Positions 9,959 through 18,159 are shown, counted from the stretch's first letter. The stretch: DNA of 39,071 nt from Dactylosporangium aurantiacum (GCF_000716715.1 NZ_JNYJ01000087.1:1-39071), one strand, 5' to 3'. Numbers and translations: made by a program. Notes: generated by a model not told the origin, from the sequence alone.

Positions 9959-11074
9959 GTGACCGCTCTCGACCACGCCGAATCGCTCAAGCACCTCGAC
10001 GGCATCCTGCGCAACATCGAGGCCGTGATCGACCTCGACCGTCTCCGCAAGGAGAAGGCCGAGCTCGAGGAGGCGGCCGCCGTGCCCAACCTGTGGGACG
10101 ACCAGGTGGCCGCGCAGAAGGTCACCTCCCGGCTGTCCTACGTGCAGGGCGAGATCGGCAAGCTGGAGCGGCTGCGGGCCAAGCTCGACGACGCTGTGGT
10201 GCTGCTGGAGCTGTCCCAGGCGGAGGACGACCCGGGCTCGCTCAACGAGGTCGCCGACGAGATCACCGCGCTGACCAAGTCGATCGAGGAGCTCGAGGTC
10301 CGCACCCTGCTCTCCGGGGAGTATGACGCCCGTGAGGCGCTCGTGACGATCCGTGCCGGCGCCGGCGGGGTCGACGCGGCGGACTTCGCCGACATGCTCC
10401 TGCGGATGTACCTGCGCTGGGCGGAGCGGCACGGCTACGCCACCGACGTCTACGACACCTCCTACGCGGAGGAGGCCGGGATCAAGTCGGCCACGTTCGC
10501 GGTGAAGGCGCCGTACGCGTACGGGACCCTGTCGGTCGAGTCGGGCACGCACCGGCTGGTGCGGATCAGCCCGTTCGACAACCAGGGGCGCCGGCAGACG
10601 TCGTTCGCCGCGCTGGAGGTCGTGCCGGTCGTCGAGCAGACCGACGACGTGGAGATCCCCGACGACGAGCTGCGCGTCGACGTGTACCGCTCCAGCGGCC
10701 CCGGCGGCCAGGGCGTCAACACGACCGACTCCGCCGTGCGCCTGACCCACCTGCCGACCGGCATCGTCGTGTCCTGCCAGAACGAGCGCTCGCAGATCCA
10801 GAACAAGGCGACCGCCATGGGCGTGCTCAAGGCGAAGCTGCTGGCGCTGAAACGGGCCGAGGAGACGGCGAAGATGAACGAGCTGCGCGGCGACGTGCAG
10901 GGCTCCTGGGGCGACCAGATGCGCTCCTACGTGCTGCACCCGTACCAGATGGTGAAGGACCTGCGCACCGAGCACGAGACCGGCAACCCGTCGGCGGTGT
11001 TCGACGGCGACCTCGACGGTTTCATCGACGCCGGAATCCGGTGGCGCAAGCAGCGGGAGCTCAACCCCGCGTAG
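9959..11074 (+). CDS. prfB: Peptide chain release factor 2
   Basis: Class I release factor that reads UGA and UAA and triggers peptidyl-tRNA hydrolysis. It has 371 residues. It shows the SPF tripeptide (in RISPFDNQG) that recognises UGA/UAA, and the GGQ catalytic motif in [20 protein letters not shown]. The C-terminus reads [16 protein letters not shown]. Unlike the E. coli gene it is one continuous frame with no programmed +1 frameshift. GTG 9959 is preferred over TTG 9953 because of the N-terminal family pattern ([17 protein letters not shown]) and the promoter spacing. It opens the prfB-ftsE-ftsX-M23-smpB order typical of actinobacteria. Confidence 0.97.
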   Translation: MTALDHAESLKHLDGILRNIEAVIDLDRLRKEKAELEEAAAVPNLWDDQVAAQKVTSRLSYVQGEIGKLERLRAKLDDAVVLLELSQAEDDPGSLNEVADEITALTKSIEELEVRTLLSGEYDAREALVTIRAGAGGVDAADFADMLLRMYLRWAERHGYATDVYDTSYAEEAGIKSATFAVKAPYAYGTLSVESGTHRLVRISPFDNQGRRQTSFAALEVVPVVEQTDDVEIPDDELRVDVYRSSGPGGQGVNTTDSAVRLTHLPTGIVVSCQNERSQIQNKATAMGVLKAKLLALKRAEETAKMNELRGDVQGSWGDQMRSYVLHPYQMVKDLRTEHETGNPSAVFDGDLDGFIDAGIRWRKQRELNPA

Positions 11075-11140
11075 GACCGTCGATGGCAGATGATCATCAC
11101 ACTGGAGTGCGATGGTCACCATCGGTAATGGGAAGGCCGA

Positions 11141-11174
11141 AGCCGCAAGTGAGGCGTACGTCACACTTGCGGCT
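11141..11174. terminator. Hairpin between prfB and ftsE
   Basis: A perfect 11-bp stem AGCCGCAAGTG / CACTTGCGGCT with a 12-nt loop, 67 nt after the prfB stop. No U tract follows, so it may be a terminator, attenuator or protein-binding site. Two smaller palindromes precede it: GATGATCATC at 11089-11098 and GATGGT-C-ACCATC at 11111-11123. Confidence 0.5.
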
Positions 11175-11278
11175 GGAATCGCGCGCTGCCCTGCGGTTGG
11201 GGTCAGCTCTTCGGGTTCGCATTTGGGGCAAACGCCGCGCGACGCACTTCGTGTACTTGGCGTGGATGTCACACCGCG

Positions 11279-11284
11279 TAGACT
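11279..11284 (+). promoter_or_regulatory. -10 element of ftsE
   Basis: TAGACT lies 8 nt before GTG 11293, consistent with a leaderless or nearly leaderless transcript. Confidence 0.45.
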
Positions 11285-11292
11285 CACGTCCC

Positions 11293-11973
11293 GTGATTCG
11301 GCTTGACCACGTGACGAAGACGTATCCGAAGGCGTCCCGCCCCTCACTCGACGATGTTTCCGTCAACATCGAGAAGGGCGAGTTCGTCTTCTTCATCGGA
11401 CCTTCCGGCTCAGGCAAGTCCACGATCATCAAGCTGCTGCTGCATGAGGTCACGCCCAACAAGGGCAAGGTCGTCGTCAACGAGCGCGACGTGACCTCGA
11501 TGCGCTCGTGGCGCATCCCGGCGTTCCGCCGGCAGATCGGCTGCGTGTTCCAGGACTTCCGTCTCCTGCCCAACCGCACCGCCTACGAGAACGTCGCCTT
11601 CGCCCTCGAAGTCATCGGCAAGTCGAAGGGCGTCGCCCGCCGCGTCGTCCCGGAGGTGCTGGAGCTGGTCGGCCTGGGCGGCAAGGAGCACCGCTACCCC
11701 CATGAGCTGTCCGGTGGTGAGCAGCAGCGTGTCGCCGTGGCGCGCGCGTTCGTCAACCGGCCCCTGATCCTGCTGGCCGACGAGCCGACGGGAAACCTCG
11801 ACCCGGACACGTCGATCGAGATCATGCGCCTGCTCGACCGGATCAACCGGACCGGGACCACGGTCGTCATGGTCACCCACGACTCCAACATCGTGAACCA
11901 GATGCGCCGGCGGGTCGTCGAGATCGAGAGCGGCCGGATCGTGCGGGACCAGCCGCGCGGTGTCTACGGCTGA
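11293..11973 (+). CDS. ftsE: Cell division ATP-binding protein FtsE
   Basis: ABC ATPase of the FtsEX complex, which couples cytoplasmic ATP hydrolysis to activation of peptidoglycan hydrolases at the septum. The protein has 226 residues. Walker A is GPSGSGKST at 36-44; the Q loop lies in [13 protein letters not shown]; the ABC signature is [14 protein letters not shown]; Walker B is [14 protein letters not shown]; the switch His is in VMVTHDSN. All are intact. GTG 11293 is chosen because the product then begins [12 protein letters not shown] as in other FtsE proteins; the frame is open further upstream but that part has no family similarity. ftsX follows after 70 bp. Confidence 0.96.
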   Translation: MIRLDHVTKTYPKASRPSLDDVSVNIEKGEFVFFIGPSGSGKSTIIKLLLHEVTPNKGKVVVNERDVTSMRSWRIPAFRRQIGCVFQDFRLLPNRTAYENVAFALEVIGKSKGVARRVVPEVLELVGLGGKEHRYPHELSGGEQQRVAVARAFVNRPLILLADEPTGNLDPDTSIEIMRLLDRINRTGTTVVMVTHDSNIVNQMRRRVVEIESGRIVRDQPRGVYG

Positions 11974-12043
11974 CGATCACCACAAATGATCCAGTCGTAG
12001 TAAGCCTGACTTTGCCGGGTCCGCTGGGAAGGAACCCCACCCG

Positions 12044-12919
12044 ATGCGCTTGAAGTACGTCCTGTCCGAAGTCCTGACCGGACTGTGGCGAAACGTCACC
12101 ATGACCATCGCGATGATCATCACGATGACGGTGTCGCTGACCATGCTGGGCGCCAGCCTGCTGCTGTTCTTCCAGGTCAACAAGATGGAGGACTTCTTCT
12201 ACCAGCGGGTAGAGGTGTCCATCTTCCTGAAGGCCGACGTCACCGACGACCAGCGGGCCAGCATCAAGAGCGCCCTCGACAACAGCGCGCTGGTCAAGGA
12301 GGTGACGCACGAGAGCCAGGACGAGGCGTGGGAGCGGTTCAAGACCCAGTTCCGTGACGCCCCCGACCTGGTGAACGCGACGAAGAAGGATTCCCTGCCG
12401 GAGTCGTACCGGGTGAAGCTCAAGGACCCGACCAAGGTCAAGGAGCTCTCCGACGAGATCCGCTCGCAGGAGGGCATCAGCGACATCGTCGACCAGCAGG
12501 AGCTGCTGAAGAAGGTCTTCGAGCTGCTCGGCGCGCTCCAGGCCCTCGCGCTCACCGTCGCCATCGTGCAGGGCGCCGCGGCACTGCTCCTGGTGGCCAA
12601 CACCATCCAGGTGGCCGCCTACAGCAAGCGCCGTGAGGTCGCGGTCATGAAGCTCGTCGGCGCGTCCAACTGGTTCATCCAGCTGCCGTTCGTCCTGGAG
12701 GCGGTCTTCGCCGGCCTGATCGGCGCACTGCTGGCCTTCGGCGGCCTGGTCGCGGCGAAGTTCTTCTTCATCGACGGCTCGCTCAAGGCCCTGGCCAACG
12801 TGCTGCTGCCGATCGACTGGGGCAGCATCTGGCTGATGCTGCCGGTCCTCGCCGGCGCCGGTGGTCTGGTCAGCGCGATCACCGCCTGGATCACGCTGCG
12901 GTTCTACGTGCGCGTCTGA
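12044..12919 (+). CDS. ftsX: Cell division membrane protein FtsX
   Basis: Permease-like partner of FtsE, 291 residues. The first membrane helix is at about 22-45, followed by a ~110-residue extracellular domain (VEVSIFLKADVTDDQ through EGISDIVDQQELLKKVF) that contacts the hydrolase. Three more helices follow at about 175-200, 222-250 and 262-288, with the conserved YSKRREVAVMKLVGAS loop between. A GGGAAGG ribosome site lies about 11 nt before ATG 12044. It is co-oriented with ftsE and probably co-transcribed. A strong hairpin follows the stop codon. Confidence 0.96.
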   Translation: MRLKYVLSEVLTGLWRNVTMTIAMIITMTVSLTMLGASLLLFFQVNKMEDFFYQRVEVSIFLKADVTDDQRASIKSALDNSALVKEVTHESQDEAWERFKTQFRDAPDLVNATKKDSLPESYRVKLKDPTKVKELSDEIRSQEGISDIVDQQELLKKVFELLGALQALALTVAIVQGAAALLLVANTIQVAAYSKRREVAVMKLVGASNWFIQLPFVLEAVFAGLIGALLAFGGLVAAKFFFIDGSLKALANVLLPIDWGSIWLMLPVLAGAGGLVSAITAWITLRFYVRV

Positions 12920-12930
12920 CGCGACGCCGC

Positions 12931-12966
12931 GAGAGGGGTGGGCCGGTGCTCCGGTCCACCCCTCTT
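12931..12966 (+). terminator. Terminator-like hairpin after ftsX
   Basis: A 15-bp stem AGAGGGGTGGGCCGG / CCGGTCCACCCCTCT (one G-U pair) with loop TGCT, then TCGTATAT. It separates the ftsEX unit from the M23 peptidase gene. Confidence 0.7.
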
Positions 12967-13040
12967 CGTATATCCGGCAGCGCACCACGATAGGTGCATT
13001 CCGCCAAAATTCGCCACTTATAGGTCTTTCACTGCGTACG

Positions 13041-13069
13041 GTAACCCTCAAGTGGTACTGGAGGGTTAC
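13041..13069 (+). promoter_or_regulatory. Hairpin covering the ribosome-binding site of the M23 peptidase gene
   Basis: GTAACCCTC (13041-13049) is the exact complement of GAGGGTTAC (13061-13069), with an 11-nt loop. The right arm contains the GGAGGG Shine-Dalgarno and abuts GTG 13070. A TATAGG box at 13019-13024 lies upstream, so the structure would be near the transcript 5' end. Confidence 0.55.
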
Positions 13070-14365
13070 GTGAACCGGATCAGGATCGTCTGCGCCATCG
13101 GGGCCGTGGTCGTGCTGCTCGGCAGCGGCACGGCGGGACACGCCGACGCCCGCGACGACAAGGCCCGCATCGACCGCCAGATCCAGGAGACGCAGGCGAC
13201 CCTCGAGGCCGCCACCGAGCGGGCCCAGCAGGCCGCCGCCGACCACGCCGCGGCGACCGCCGCGCTGCCCGGCGCGCAGGACGCGCTCGAGGACGCCAAG
13301 GGCCGGGTCATCGCCGCCGACGCCGCGGCCCGGCAGGCGCAGCGCGACCGGGAGGCCGCCGACGCCGCGCTCGGTGCCGCCGACGCCGAGTACGACCGGG
13401 CGAAGATCGAGGTCGACCAGGGCCGCCGGGACGTGTCCGCGTTCGTCGCGGCCGCGTACAAGGGCAGCGGGTTCGCCATGGTCAACTCGATCCTCGAGTC
13501 CGGCTCGCCCAACGACCTGGCCCTGCGCATCTCCTACCTGGACCGGGTCGCCGCGGAGAGCCAGCGGGCCCTCGACGAGCTGACCGTCGCCAGGATGGCG
13601 GCCAAGCAACGCTCCGACGTCGCCGAGCTGGCCCGCGACCAGGCCCGCCGGGCGGCCGAGCAGACCCGCCAGGCGCTGCAGGACAGCCTGGCCGCGCAGG
13701 CCGGCGCCGAGCAGGCCGCCGCCGACGTCAGGACCCTCATCGACCGCAGCGCCCAGGCCGAGGCCGTCGCCAACTCCGAACGCACCGCCGTGCTCGCCCG
13801 GTACCAGCAGCTCAAGGTCGACAGCGAACGGGTCGCCGGCGAGCTGCGTGCCGCCGCGGCGGCGGAGGCGGCGGCCGCGGCCAGGGCGGCCAAGGCGTCC
13901 GGCCGGCAGGGCACCGGCGGCGCGCCGATCACCACCGCGATCCCGCCCAAGACCGGGGCCTTCTTCCTGATGCCCGTGCACGGCTGGAAGTCCAGCAACT
14001 TCGGCATGCGCTTCGACCCGGTGTACAAGGTGTACCAGCTGCACGCCGGCATCGACGTCGCGGCGGGCGGCGGGCAGCCGATCCTGGCCGCCGCCGACGG
14101 CAAGGTGGTCCGGGCCGGCTGGGCCGGCGGCAACGGCAACTACACCTGCCTGTCCCACGGCCTGTACCAGGGCAAGGGGCTGGCCACCTGCTACGCGCAC
14201 CAGTCGCAGATCCTCGTGCGCGTCGGTCAGGTCGTGCACCGCGGCGAGGTCATCGGCCGGGTCGGCACCACCGGCGCCTCGACCGGCTACCACCTGCACT
14301 TCGAGGTCCGCCTCAACGGCAGCCCCGTGCAGCCGCTGTCCTGGCTGCCCGGCTGTCTGTGCTGA
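13070..14365 (+). CDS. Secreted M23 (LytM) peptidase with N-terminal coiled coil, likely FtsEX effector
   Basis: Peptidoglycan endopeptidase of 431 residues. A signal peptide spans about 1-25 (IRIVCAIGAVVVLLGSGTAGHADA). A long Ala/Arg/Glu/Gln-rich coiled coil covers about 26-280. The LytM domain covers about 300-425. Zinc ligands His325 and Asp329 (HAGID) and His410 are present, with catalytic His377 (CYAHQ) and His408 (YHLHFE), so it should be active. The coiled-coil-plus-peptidase plan is that of EnvC/RipC-type proteins controlled by FtsEX, and the gene lies directly behind ftsX. GTG 13070 has a good GGAGGG site that is sequestered in a hairpin. Confidence 0.92.
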   Translation: MNRIRIVCAIGAVVVLLGSGTAGHADARDDKARIDRQIQETQATLEAATERAQQAAADHAAATAALPGAQDALEDAKGRVIAADAAARQAQRDREAADAALGAADAEYDRAKIEVDQGRRDVSAFVAAAYKGSGFAMVNSILESGSPNDLALRISYLDRVAAESQRALDELTVARMAAKQRSDVAELARDQARRAAEQTRQALQDSLAAQAGAEQAAADVRTLIDRSAQAEAVANSERTAVLARYQQLKVDSERVAGELRAAAAAEAAAAARAAKASGRQGTGGAPITTAIPPKTGAFFLMPVHGWKSSNFGMRFDPVYKVYQLHAGIDVAAGGGQPILAAADGKVVRAGWAGGNGNYTCLSHGLYQGKGLATCYAHQSQILVRVGQVVHRGEVIGRVGTTGASTGYHLHFEVRLNGSPVQPLSWLPGCLC

Positions 14366-14437
14366 CCCGCTGCTTCTGCCAACCCGGTTGCTTTGCGCGA
14401 TACGCTGATACTCCTGTCAAGATTTCTGGAGGGGTCG

Positions 14438-14917
14438 ATGCCGCGCGAAAAGGGACGCAAGGTCGTCGCGTCCAACCGGAAGGCGCGCCACGACTACGAG
14501 ATCCTCGAGACGCTCGAGGCGGGTGTCGCGCTCACCGGCACCGAGGTCAAGTCGCTGCGGGCCGGCCGGTGCTCGCTCGTGGACGCATTCGGGCAGATCT
14601 CCGACGGCGAGGTCTTCATCCATGCGATGCACATCCCCGAATACACGATGGGCACCTGGACGAACCACCCTCCCCGCCGGGTCCGGAAACTGCTGCTGAA
14701 GCGGCAGGAGATCGACCGTCTCGGCAACAAGGTCCGCGAGAGCGGCCTCACCCTGGTGCCGCTCTCGGTCTATTTCTCCGACGGATGGGCCAAGGTGGAG
14801 ATCGGCCTCGCCCGCGGCAAGAAGTCCTACGACAAGCGCCAGTCGCTGGCGAAACGTGACGCCGAACGCGAGATCTCTCGCGTCATGGGCAGCCGGAACA
14901 AGGGCAGAGCCGAGTAA
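14438..14917 (+). CDS. smpB: SsrA-binding protein SmpB
   Basis: Binds the tRNA-like domain of tmRNA and delivers it to stalled ribosomes. The protein has 159 residues. The beta-barrel core shows [34 protein letters not shown], the GRCSLVDAF segment, and the basic C-terminal tail ([17 protein letters not shown] through GSRNKGRAE), which is unstructured until it enters the ribosomal decoding site. A GGAGGGG site lies 4 nt before ATG 14438, which decides the start against 14393. The tmRNA gene follows about 1.5 kb downstream on the same strand with one unrelated gene between. Confidence 0.97.
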   Translation: MPREKGRKVVASNRKARHDYEILETLEAGVALTGTEVKSLRAGRCSLVDAFGQISDGEVFIHAMHIPEYTMGTWTNHPPRRVRKLLLKRQEIDRLGNKVRESGLTLVPLSVYFSDGWAKVEIGLARGKKSYDKRQSLAKRDAEREISRVMGSRNKGRAE

Positions 14918-14974
14918 ATCGACCCGGGCGGCTGAGTAGTTCACGCCCGGCAAGCGAGCAATGCGTACAAGCCA

Positions 14975-14980
14975 TATAGT
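14975..14980 (+). promoter_or_regulatory. -10 element of the SRPBCC-domain gene
   Basis: A near-consensus TATAGT ends 6 nt before GTG 14987, the standard leaderless spacing seen repeatedly in this window. Confidence 0.55.
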
Positions 14981-14986
14981 CCGTGC

Positions 14987-16348
14987 GTGACCGAGATTCG
15001 GGTCGATGTCGACCTCGAGCACCCACCGCCTGCGGTGTGGCGTGCGCTCACCGAGGCGCACCTCGTCACCGACTGGCTGGCCACGACCCGGTTCATGGTC
15101 CGCGACGACGGCACGTTCACGTTCCAGGCGACCGCGCTCGCCGGCCTCGAGGACCCGATCGAAGGCGAGATCGTCACCACCGAGGCGCCGCACCGGCTGG
15201 TGATGCGCTGGTCGGGGGAGAACCTGCACACCGTCGTCGCCGTCACCCTGGACGAACGCGACGGCGGCGGCACCCGGCTCGCCCTCACCCAGAGCGGGTT
15301 CCTCGGCCCGCAGGGCGCGATGCGGCGAAGGGTGCTGCGCGGGACGTACCAGCGGCTGTTCGAGGGCCCGCTCGCCGCGACGCTCGCCCGGCAGGCCGCC
15401 GCCGAACCGCCCGCCGCGCCCGCGGTCACCGATGCGCCCACGGTCGTGCGGCGCAACGACGGCGGCCCGTTCAACCGGCTGCCGCGCCAGCACGCACCGA
15501 GCCGGTCCGCGCCCGGTCTCAGCTCGCAGGTGCGCTCCACCGCCGGCCCGCGATCGACGACCACGATGCCGGGCTTCGCGGCCGCGGTCCTCGGCGCCCG
15601 GGCGACGGGGGTGGCCGCCGTGCCCGCCACCGTGCCCGCCGCCGTCGCTGAGCCGGCCGCGGTGCCCGCGCGTCGGCTGGGGTCGTTCTGGTCCGCGCTG
15701 GTCGCGCTGGTCCGCCGCACCTGGCGCTGGGCCGTCACCGACCGCGACTGGACGGCGGACCGGCGCAGCCAGGCGGTCGCCGCGGGGACCGCGATCCTGC
15801 TGCTGCTGGCGATGATCGCCCTGCTCGTCGGCAAGGCCACCGCGCCGCACCCGGCGAAGCCCCCGCGCACCGGCGGCGGCGTCGAGGGCCCGGAGCAGGC
15901 CACCGTCCCGGCCGCGCCCACGGAACGCTCCCCGCGCGCCGCCGGCGTCTCGGCCACCTCGGCGTCCCCGGCGTCGGCCGCCGCCGTGCCCGCGCCCAGC
16001 GCCGTCGCGGCCAGCGCGTCGCGGCTCACCGCGGGTGCGCGTACCGAAGACCTGACACTGACCTCCTACCGGGTGACGGTCACGATCGCCAACCCCGGCC
16101 CCGCCCCGAGCACCGACTGGACCGTCACCGTCGTGCTGCCCCTGCTCGACCTCGCCGTCCGCAACGTCGACGGCGCCGTCATGACCCGCACCGGCCTCAA
16201 GGTGATCTTCACCCCGGTCGACGCCACCCGTACGATCGGCACCGGCGGCACCGCCACCCTGCGCTTCGAGGTCGAGGGCCTCAGCGTGCGCAACGCCCCC
16301 CTCGACTGCACCATCGACGGCCGCCCCTGCAGCCGGGTATCGGGATGA
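14987..16348 (+). CDS. SRPBCC (AHSA1-like) - transmembrane - CBM2-like fusion protein
   Basis: A protein of 453 residues with three parts. Residues 1-140 are a START/AHSA1-type domain (VDVDLEHPPPAVWRALTEAHLVTDWL through GTRLALTQSGFLGPQ), a hydrophobic-ligand fold. A ~115-residue Ala/Pro/Arg-rich linker precedes one membrane helix at about 262-285. After ~75 disordered residues comes a beta-rich domain of ~105 residues (LTSYRVTVTIANPGPAPSTDWTVTVVLP) ending with a Cys pair in CTIDGRPC; its pattern resembles family 2 carbohydrate-binding modules. The predicted topology puts the ligand domain inside and the CBM-like domain outside. Function is unknown; a link between cytosolic ligand sensing and the wall is only an inference. 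Confidence 0.75.
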   Translation: MTEIRVDVDLEHPPPAVWRALTEAHLVTDWLATTRFMVRDDGTFTFQATALAGLEDPIEGEIVTTEAPHRLVMRWSGENLHTVVAVTLDERDGGGTRLALTQSGFLGPQGAMRRRVLRGTYQRLFEGPLAATLARQAAAEPPAAPAVTDAPTVVRRNDGGPFNRLPRQHAPSRSAPGLSSQVRSTAGPRSTTTMPGFAAAVLGARATGVAAVPATVPAAVAEPAAVPARRLGSFWSALVALVRRTWRWAVTDRDWTADRRSQAVAAGTAILLLLAMIALLVGKATAPHPAKPPRTGGGVEGPEQATVPAAPTERSPRAAGVSATSASPASAAAVPAPSAVAASASRLTAGARTEDLTLTSYRVTVTIANPGPAPSTDWTVTVVLPLLDLAVRNVDGAVMTRTGLKVIFTPVDATRTIGTGGTATLRFEVEGLSVRNAPLDCTIDGRPCSRVSG

Positions 16349-16413
16349 AAAGCTGGTGGGGACGCGCTACGCTAGATCGGTCGCTAGGGAGCGACAGCCA
16401 ACACCACCCGCGC

Positions 16414-16786
16414 GGGGGTGACTGGTTTCGACTTTGTGCGCCGCGTTAGGGGAAGCGAGCCGAGGAAGCCGACGTTGTCTCGTGAATCAGTCGTCGGAAA
16501 AGTATAAGCGCCAATTACAAGCGCTCCGATCTCGCTCTCGCTGCCTAAGCAAGGGTAGAGATCTGTCGGTCCGGGTTCGCCTTCGACCCGATCACCGGCA
16601 TCAGCTAGAAGGCTGGCCAATCGAGTCCTGTCGCGGGGCTCGTGCGGCGAGATCAATCGCGACTGGGCCCGTCATACCGACTCGCTCGCGTGATCGGTAG
16701 GGCCGAGTAGAGGCACAGCGAGCTGCGCTCGGAGAAGCCCTAGCAAAGCAACGAAGGACCCGGGTTCGATTCCCGGCACCTCCACC
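16414..16786 (+). ncRNA. ssrA: Transfer-messenger RNA (tmRNA)
   Basis: The 5' end GGGGGTGACTGGTTTCGACTT and the 3' end GGGTTCGATTCCCGGCACCTCC pair to form the tRNA-Ala-like acceptor arm (16414-16420 with 16777-16783, one G-U pair) and T arm. Terminal CCA is not fully encoded. The tag frame starts at GCC 16510 and ends at TAA 16546-16548, reading ANYKRSDLALAA; the ALAA end is the usual protease recognition tail. An upstream TACGCT/TAGATC region (16368-16378) is a plausible promoter. A perfect GC hairpin directly after the gene (16790-16819) is the likely terminator and is also part of the repeat family. Confidence 0.96.
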
Positions 16787-16905
16787 GCCGAACGCCCCCT
16801 GCTCGCGCAGGGGGCGTTCGCCGTTGGCGGTTCCGGATTCCCCGCGCACCGGCTGCGCCGGTGCTCCCCGGTGGGGGAGCTTCGCTCCACCCACACCCCC
16901 TCAAC
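16780..16905 (+). repeat. Triple-hairpin repeat, copy 1 (after ssrA)
   Basis: Starts in the last bases of tmRNA. Hairpin 1 is GAACGCCCCCTGC / GCAGGGGGCGTTC (16790-16819, loop TCGC). Hairpin 2 is GCACCGGC / GCCGGTGC (16846-16864). Then come two mutually exclusive stems, GCTCCCC/GGGGAGC (16863-16880) and GGAGC/GCTCC (16876-16888). It ends CACACCCCCTCAA. Identical to copy 3 except for one loop base. Confidence 0.9.
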
Positions 16906-17070
16906 CGGTTGCAGCTTGCCCAGGGACTGCTTGATGGCCACTTCCCAGATGGTGGCCGGGCTGATGGAGACGTTGTGTTCGTGGTCGAGACGGTCCTTGA
17001 CCTCTTCGGCCAACGTCTCGTCATCGGTGGGCCAGCACAGCATCACATGGGTGTCGAGGAGGAGGCTCAC
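16906..17070 (-). pseudogene. Truncated PIN-domain toxin (vapC-like), first 55 residues only
   Basis: Minus-strand reading from 17070 gives SLLLDTHVMLCWPTDDETLA through SPATIWEVAIKQSLGKLQP, closely matching residues 1-55 of the intact PIN toxin at 21120-21491. Asp6 and Glu43 equivalents remain, but the part with the two later acidic residues (Asp92 and Asp110 of the intact copy) is gone. The reading then enters repeat copy 1, whose right end forms the break at about 16906. It cannot encode a working nuclease. Confidence 0.8.
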
Positions 17071-17160
17071 GGCATCACGCCGAAGTCGTCGGCGATGCTG
17101 TCGTTGACGGTCGGTGAGTCCCAGCCGTCGCTCACGATGAGCTGGCCGGTCAATGATCCT
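17067..17160 (-). pseudogene. C-terminal fragment of a Phd/VapB-type antitoxin
   Basis: Reads GRGSLTGQLIVSDGWDSPTVNDSIADDFGVMP then stop (split here: GRGSLTGQLIVSD, then GWDSPTVNDSIADDFG). It matches the last ~30 residues of the intact antitoxin at 21488-21748 and overlaps the vapC fragment start by 4 nt just as in the intact pair. The N-terminal DNA-binding part is missing; the frame runs into XRE-like sequence on the other strand. Confidence 0.75.
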
Positions 17161-17345
17161 CGGCCAGCGCGTCGAGCGGTGGATCAGCGGGCGGCTGCCG
17201 TACCGCCGTCATCGGTACGCCGTGGCGGCGCGCCTTGGCGTGGACGAGGCGTACTTGTGGCCGGACGCGTTGACCCGTGACCAGGTCGCGAACGCGTCGG
17301 AAAGCGAGATCATCAACATCTATCCGGCGCGGCGCGCTCTGATTG
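17153..17345 (+). pseudogene. XRE-family regulator fragment
   Basis: The plus-strand reading contains RVERWISGRLPYRRHRYAVAARLGVDEAY followed by LWPDALTRDQVANASESEIINIYPARR. This is the distinctive helix-turn-helix and linker segment of a large actinobacterial XRE family (typically VDESYLWPDA, then SEI...YPHR). About 55 residues survive. The N-terminal HTH start and the whole C-terminal domain are absent, and the frame continues into unrelated sequence. It abuts the antitoxin fragment directly, so two broken genes are joined here. Confidence 0.7.
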
Positions 17346-17582
17346 CACACGGTCTGGGGCCGGGCGGGGTACCGAGCGGTCGGACTGTCCGGCACGAGCG
17401 TTCGTGTGCGTCACGAAGCTTGCCGCGGCTTCGCTCGGCCGGCTTAACAGCGTTGCTGTCGAATTGGCATATGGCCACTAGTTGGCTATCGTTTCGGGTG
17501 AGTCTTGAGGGTGTGCGCGTCACCGCTGGGTGGTTGGCATGGCAGGCTGGTGACAAGCATCCGTCGGGAGGTGTGTGAGCTG
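17346..17582. other. Non-coding stretch before the Uma2-type gene
   Basis: No family is recognisable in any frame. It is less GC-rich than its surroundings, with a TTGGCATATGGCCACTAG segment around 17464-17482 that could carry a promoter for the next gene, and a GGGAGGTG ribosome site at 17566-17573. Confidence 0.4.
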
Positions 17583-18158
17583 ATGAGTGTCGCCGTGCTC
17601 GAACACGAAGGACCGTGGAGCGAGGACGAGTACCTTGCGCTCGGCGAGACCGTCGACCGGATCGAGTTGCTGGACGGGAGCCTGCTGGTGAGCCCGGCAC
17701 CGAGCAAGCGGCACCAGCGCCTTTCGTCACTGCTGTTCGTGGAGCTCGATCGGGCTGCGTTCGATGCGGGACTGCTCGCGCTGGAGGCGGTCAACGTCCG
17801 GCTGCAAAGCGGACGCATCATGATCCCGGACCTCGTCGTGGCGGACACCGACGAGGACGGTGTGGTGATCGATGCCCCCGACGTCGTCCTGATCGGCGAG
17901 GTCGTTTCGCCGGGCAACGCCGGGACCGATCGCCTGGTGAAGATGGAACTGTACGCCAAGGCCGGAATCAATCTTTACCTGCTCGTGGAGCAGGATCCGC
18001 CCGGTTCTGTGACGCTGCGGTTGTTCCGGCTCGACGGTGCGCACTACGCGGAGCACGCGGTCGCGAAGGCGGGCGAGGTGCTCGCCGTCGATGAGCCGTT
18101 CACGTTCGAAATCGACACCGCCGACCTGCTGCGCCGCGTGCCTCGTCGCCTCAACTGA
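17583..18158 (+). CDS. Uma2-family (DUF820) PD-(D/E)xK nuclease-like protein
   Basis: A 191-residue protein with the Uma2 layout. The N-terminal [21 protein letters not shown] is followed by the conserved [15 protein letters not shown]. The PD-(D/E)xK core follows: Asp in MIPDLVVAD, Glu in [10 protein letters not shown], and Lys in [14 protein letters not shown], then [10 protein letters not shown]. The fold is endonuclease-like, but biological roles of Uma2 proteins are not settled; they are abundant in actinomycetes and cyanobacteria and often lie in accessory DNA. ATG 17583 is chosen; GTG 17574 in the same frame is closer to the GGAGG site and also possible. Repeat copy 2 begins within a few bases of its stop. 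Confidence 0.85.
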   Translation: MSVAVLEHEGPWSEDEYLALGETVDRIELLDGSLLVSPAPSKRHQRLSSLLFVELDRAAFDAGLLALEAVNVRLQSGRIMIPDLVVADTDEDGVVIDAPDVVLIGEVVSPGNAGTDRLVKMELYAKAGINLYLLVEQDPPGSVTLRLFRLDGAHYAEHAVAKAGEVLAVDEPFTFEIDTADLLRRVPRRLN

Positions 18159-18159
18159 G

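Noticed and set aside
11041..11292. N-terminal extension of FtsE to 11041
   Set aside because: It would overlap prfB, has no ribosome site, and the added residues have no FtsE similarity; a promoter and palindromes occupy the region.
16601..16894. Minus-strand ORF containing GAGNRTRVLRC
   Set aside because: It is the reverse reading of the tmRNA 3' end and repeat hairpin. This kind of frame over tRNA-like 3' ends is a well-known spurious annotation.
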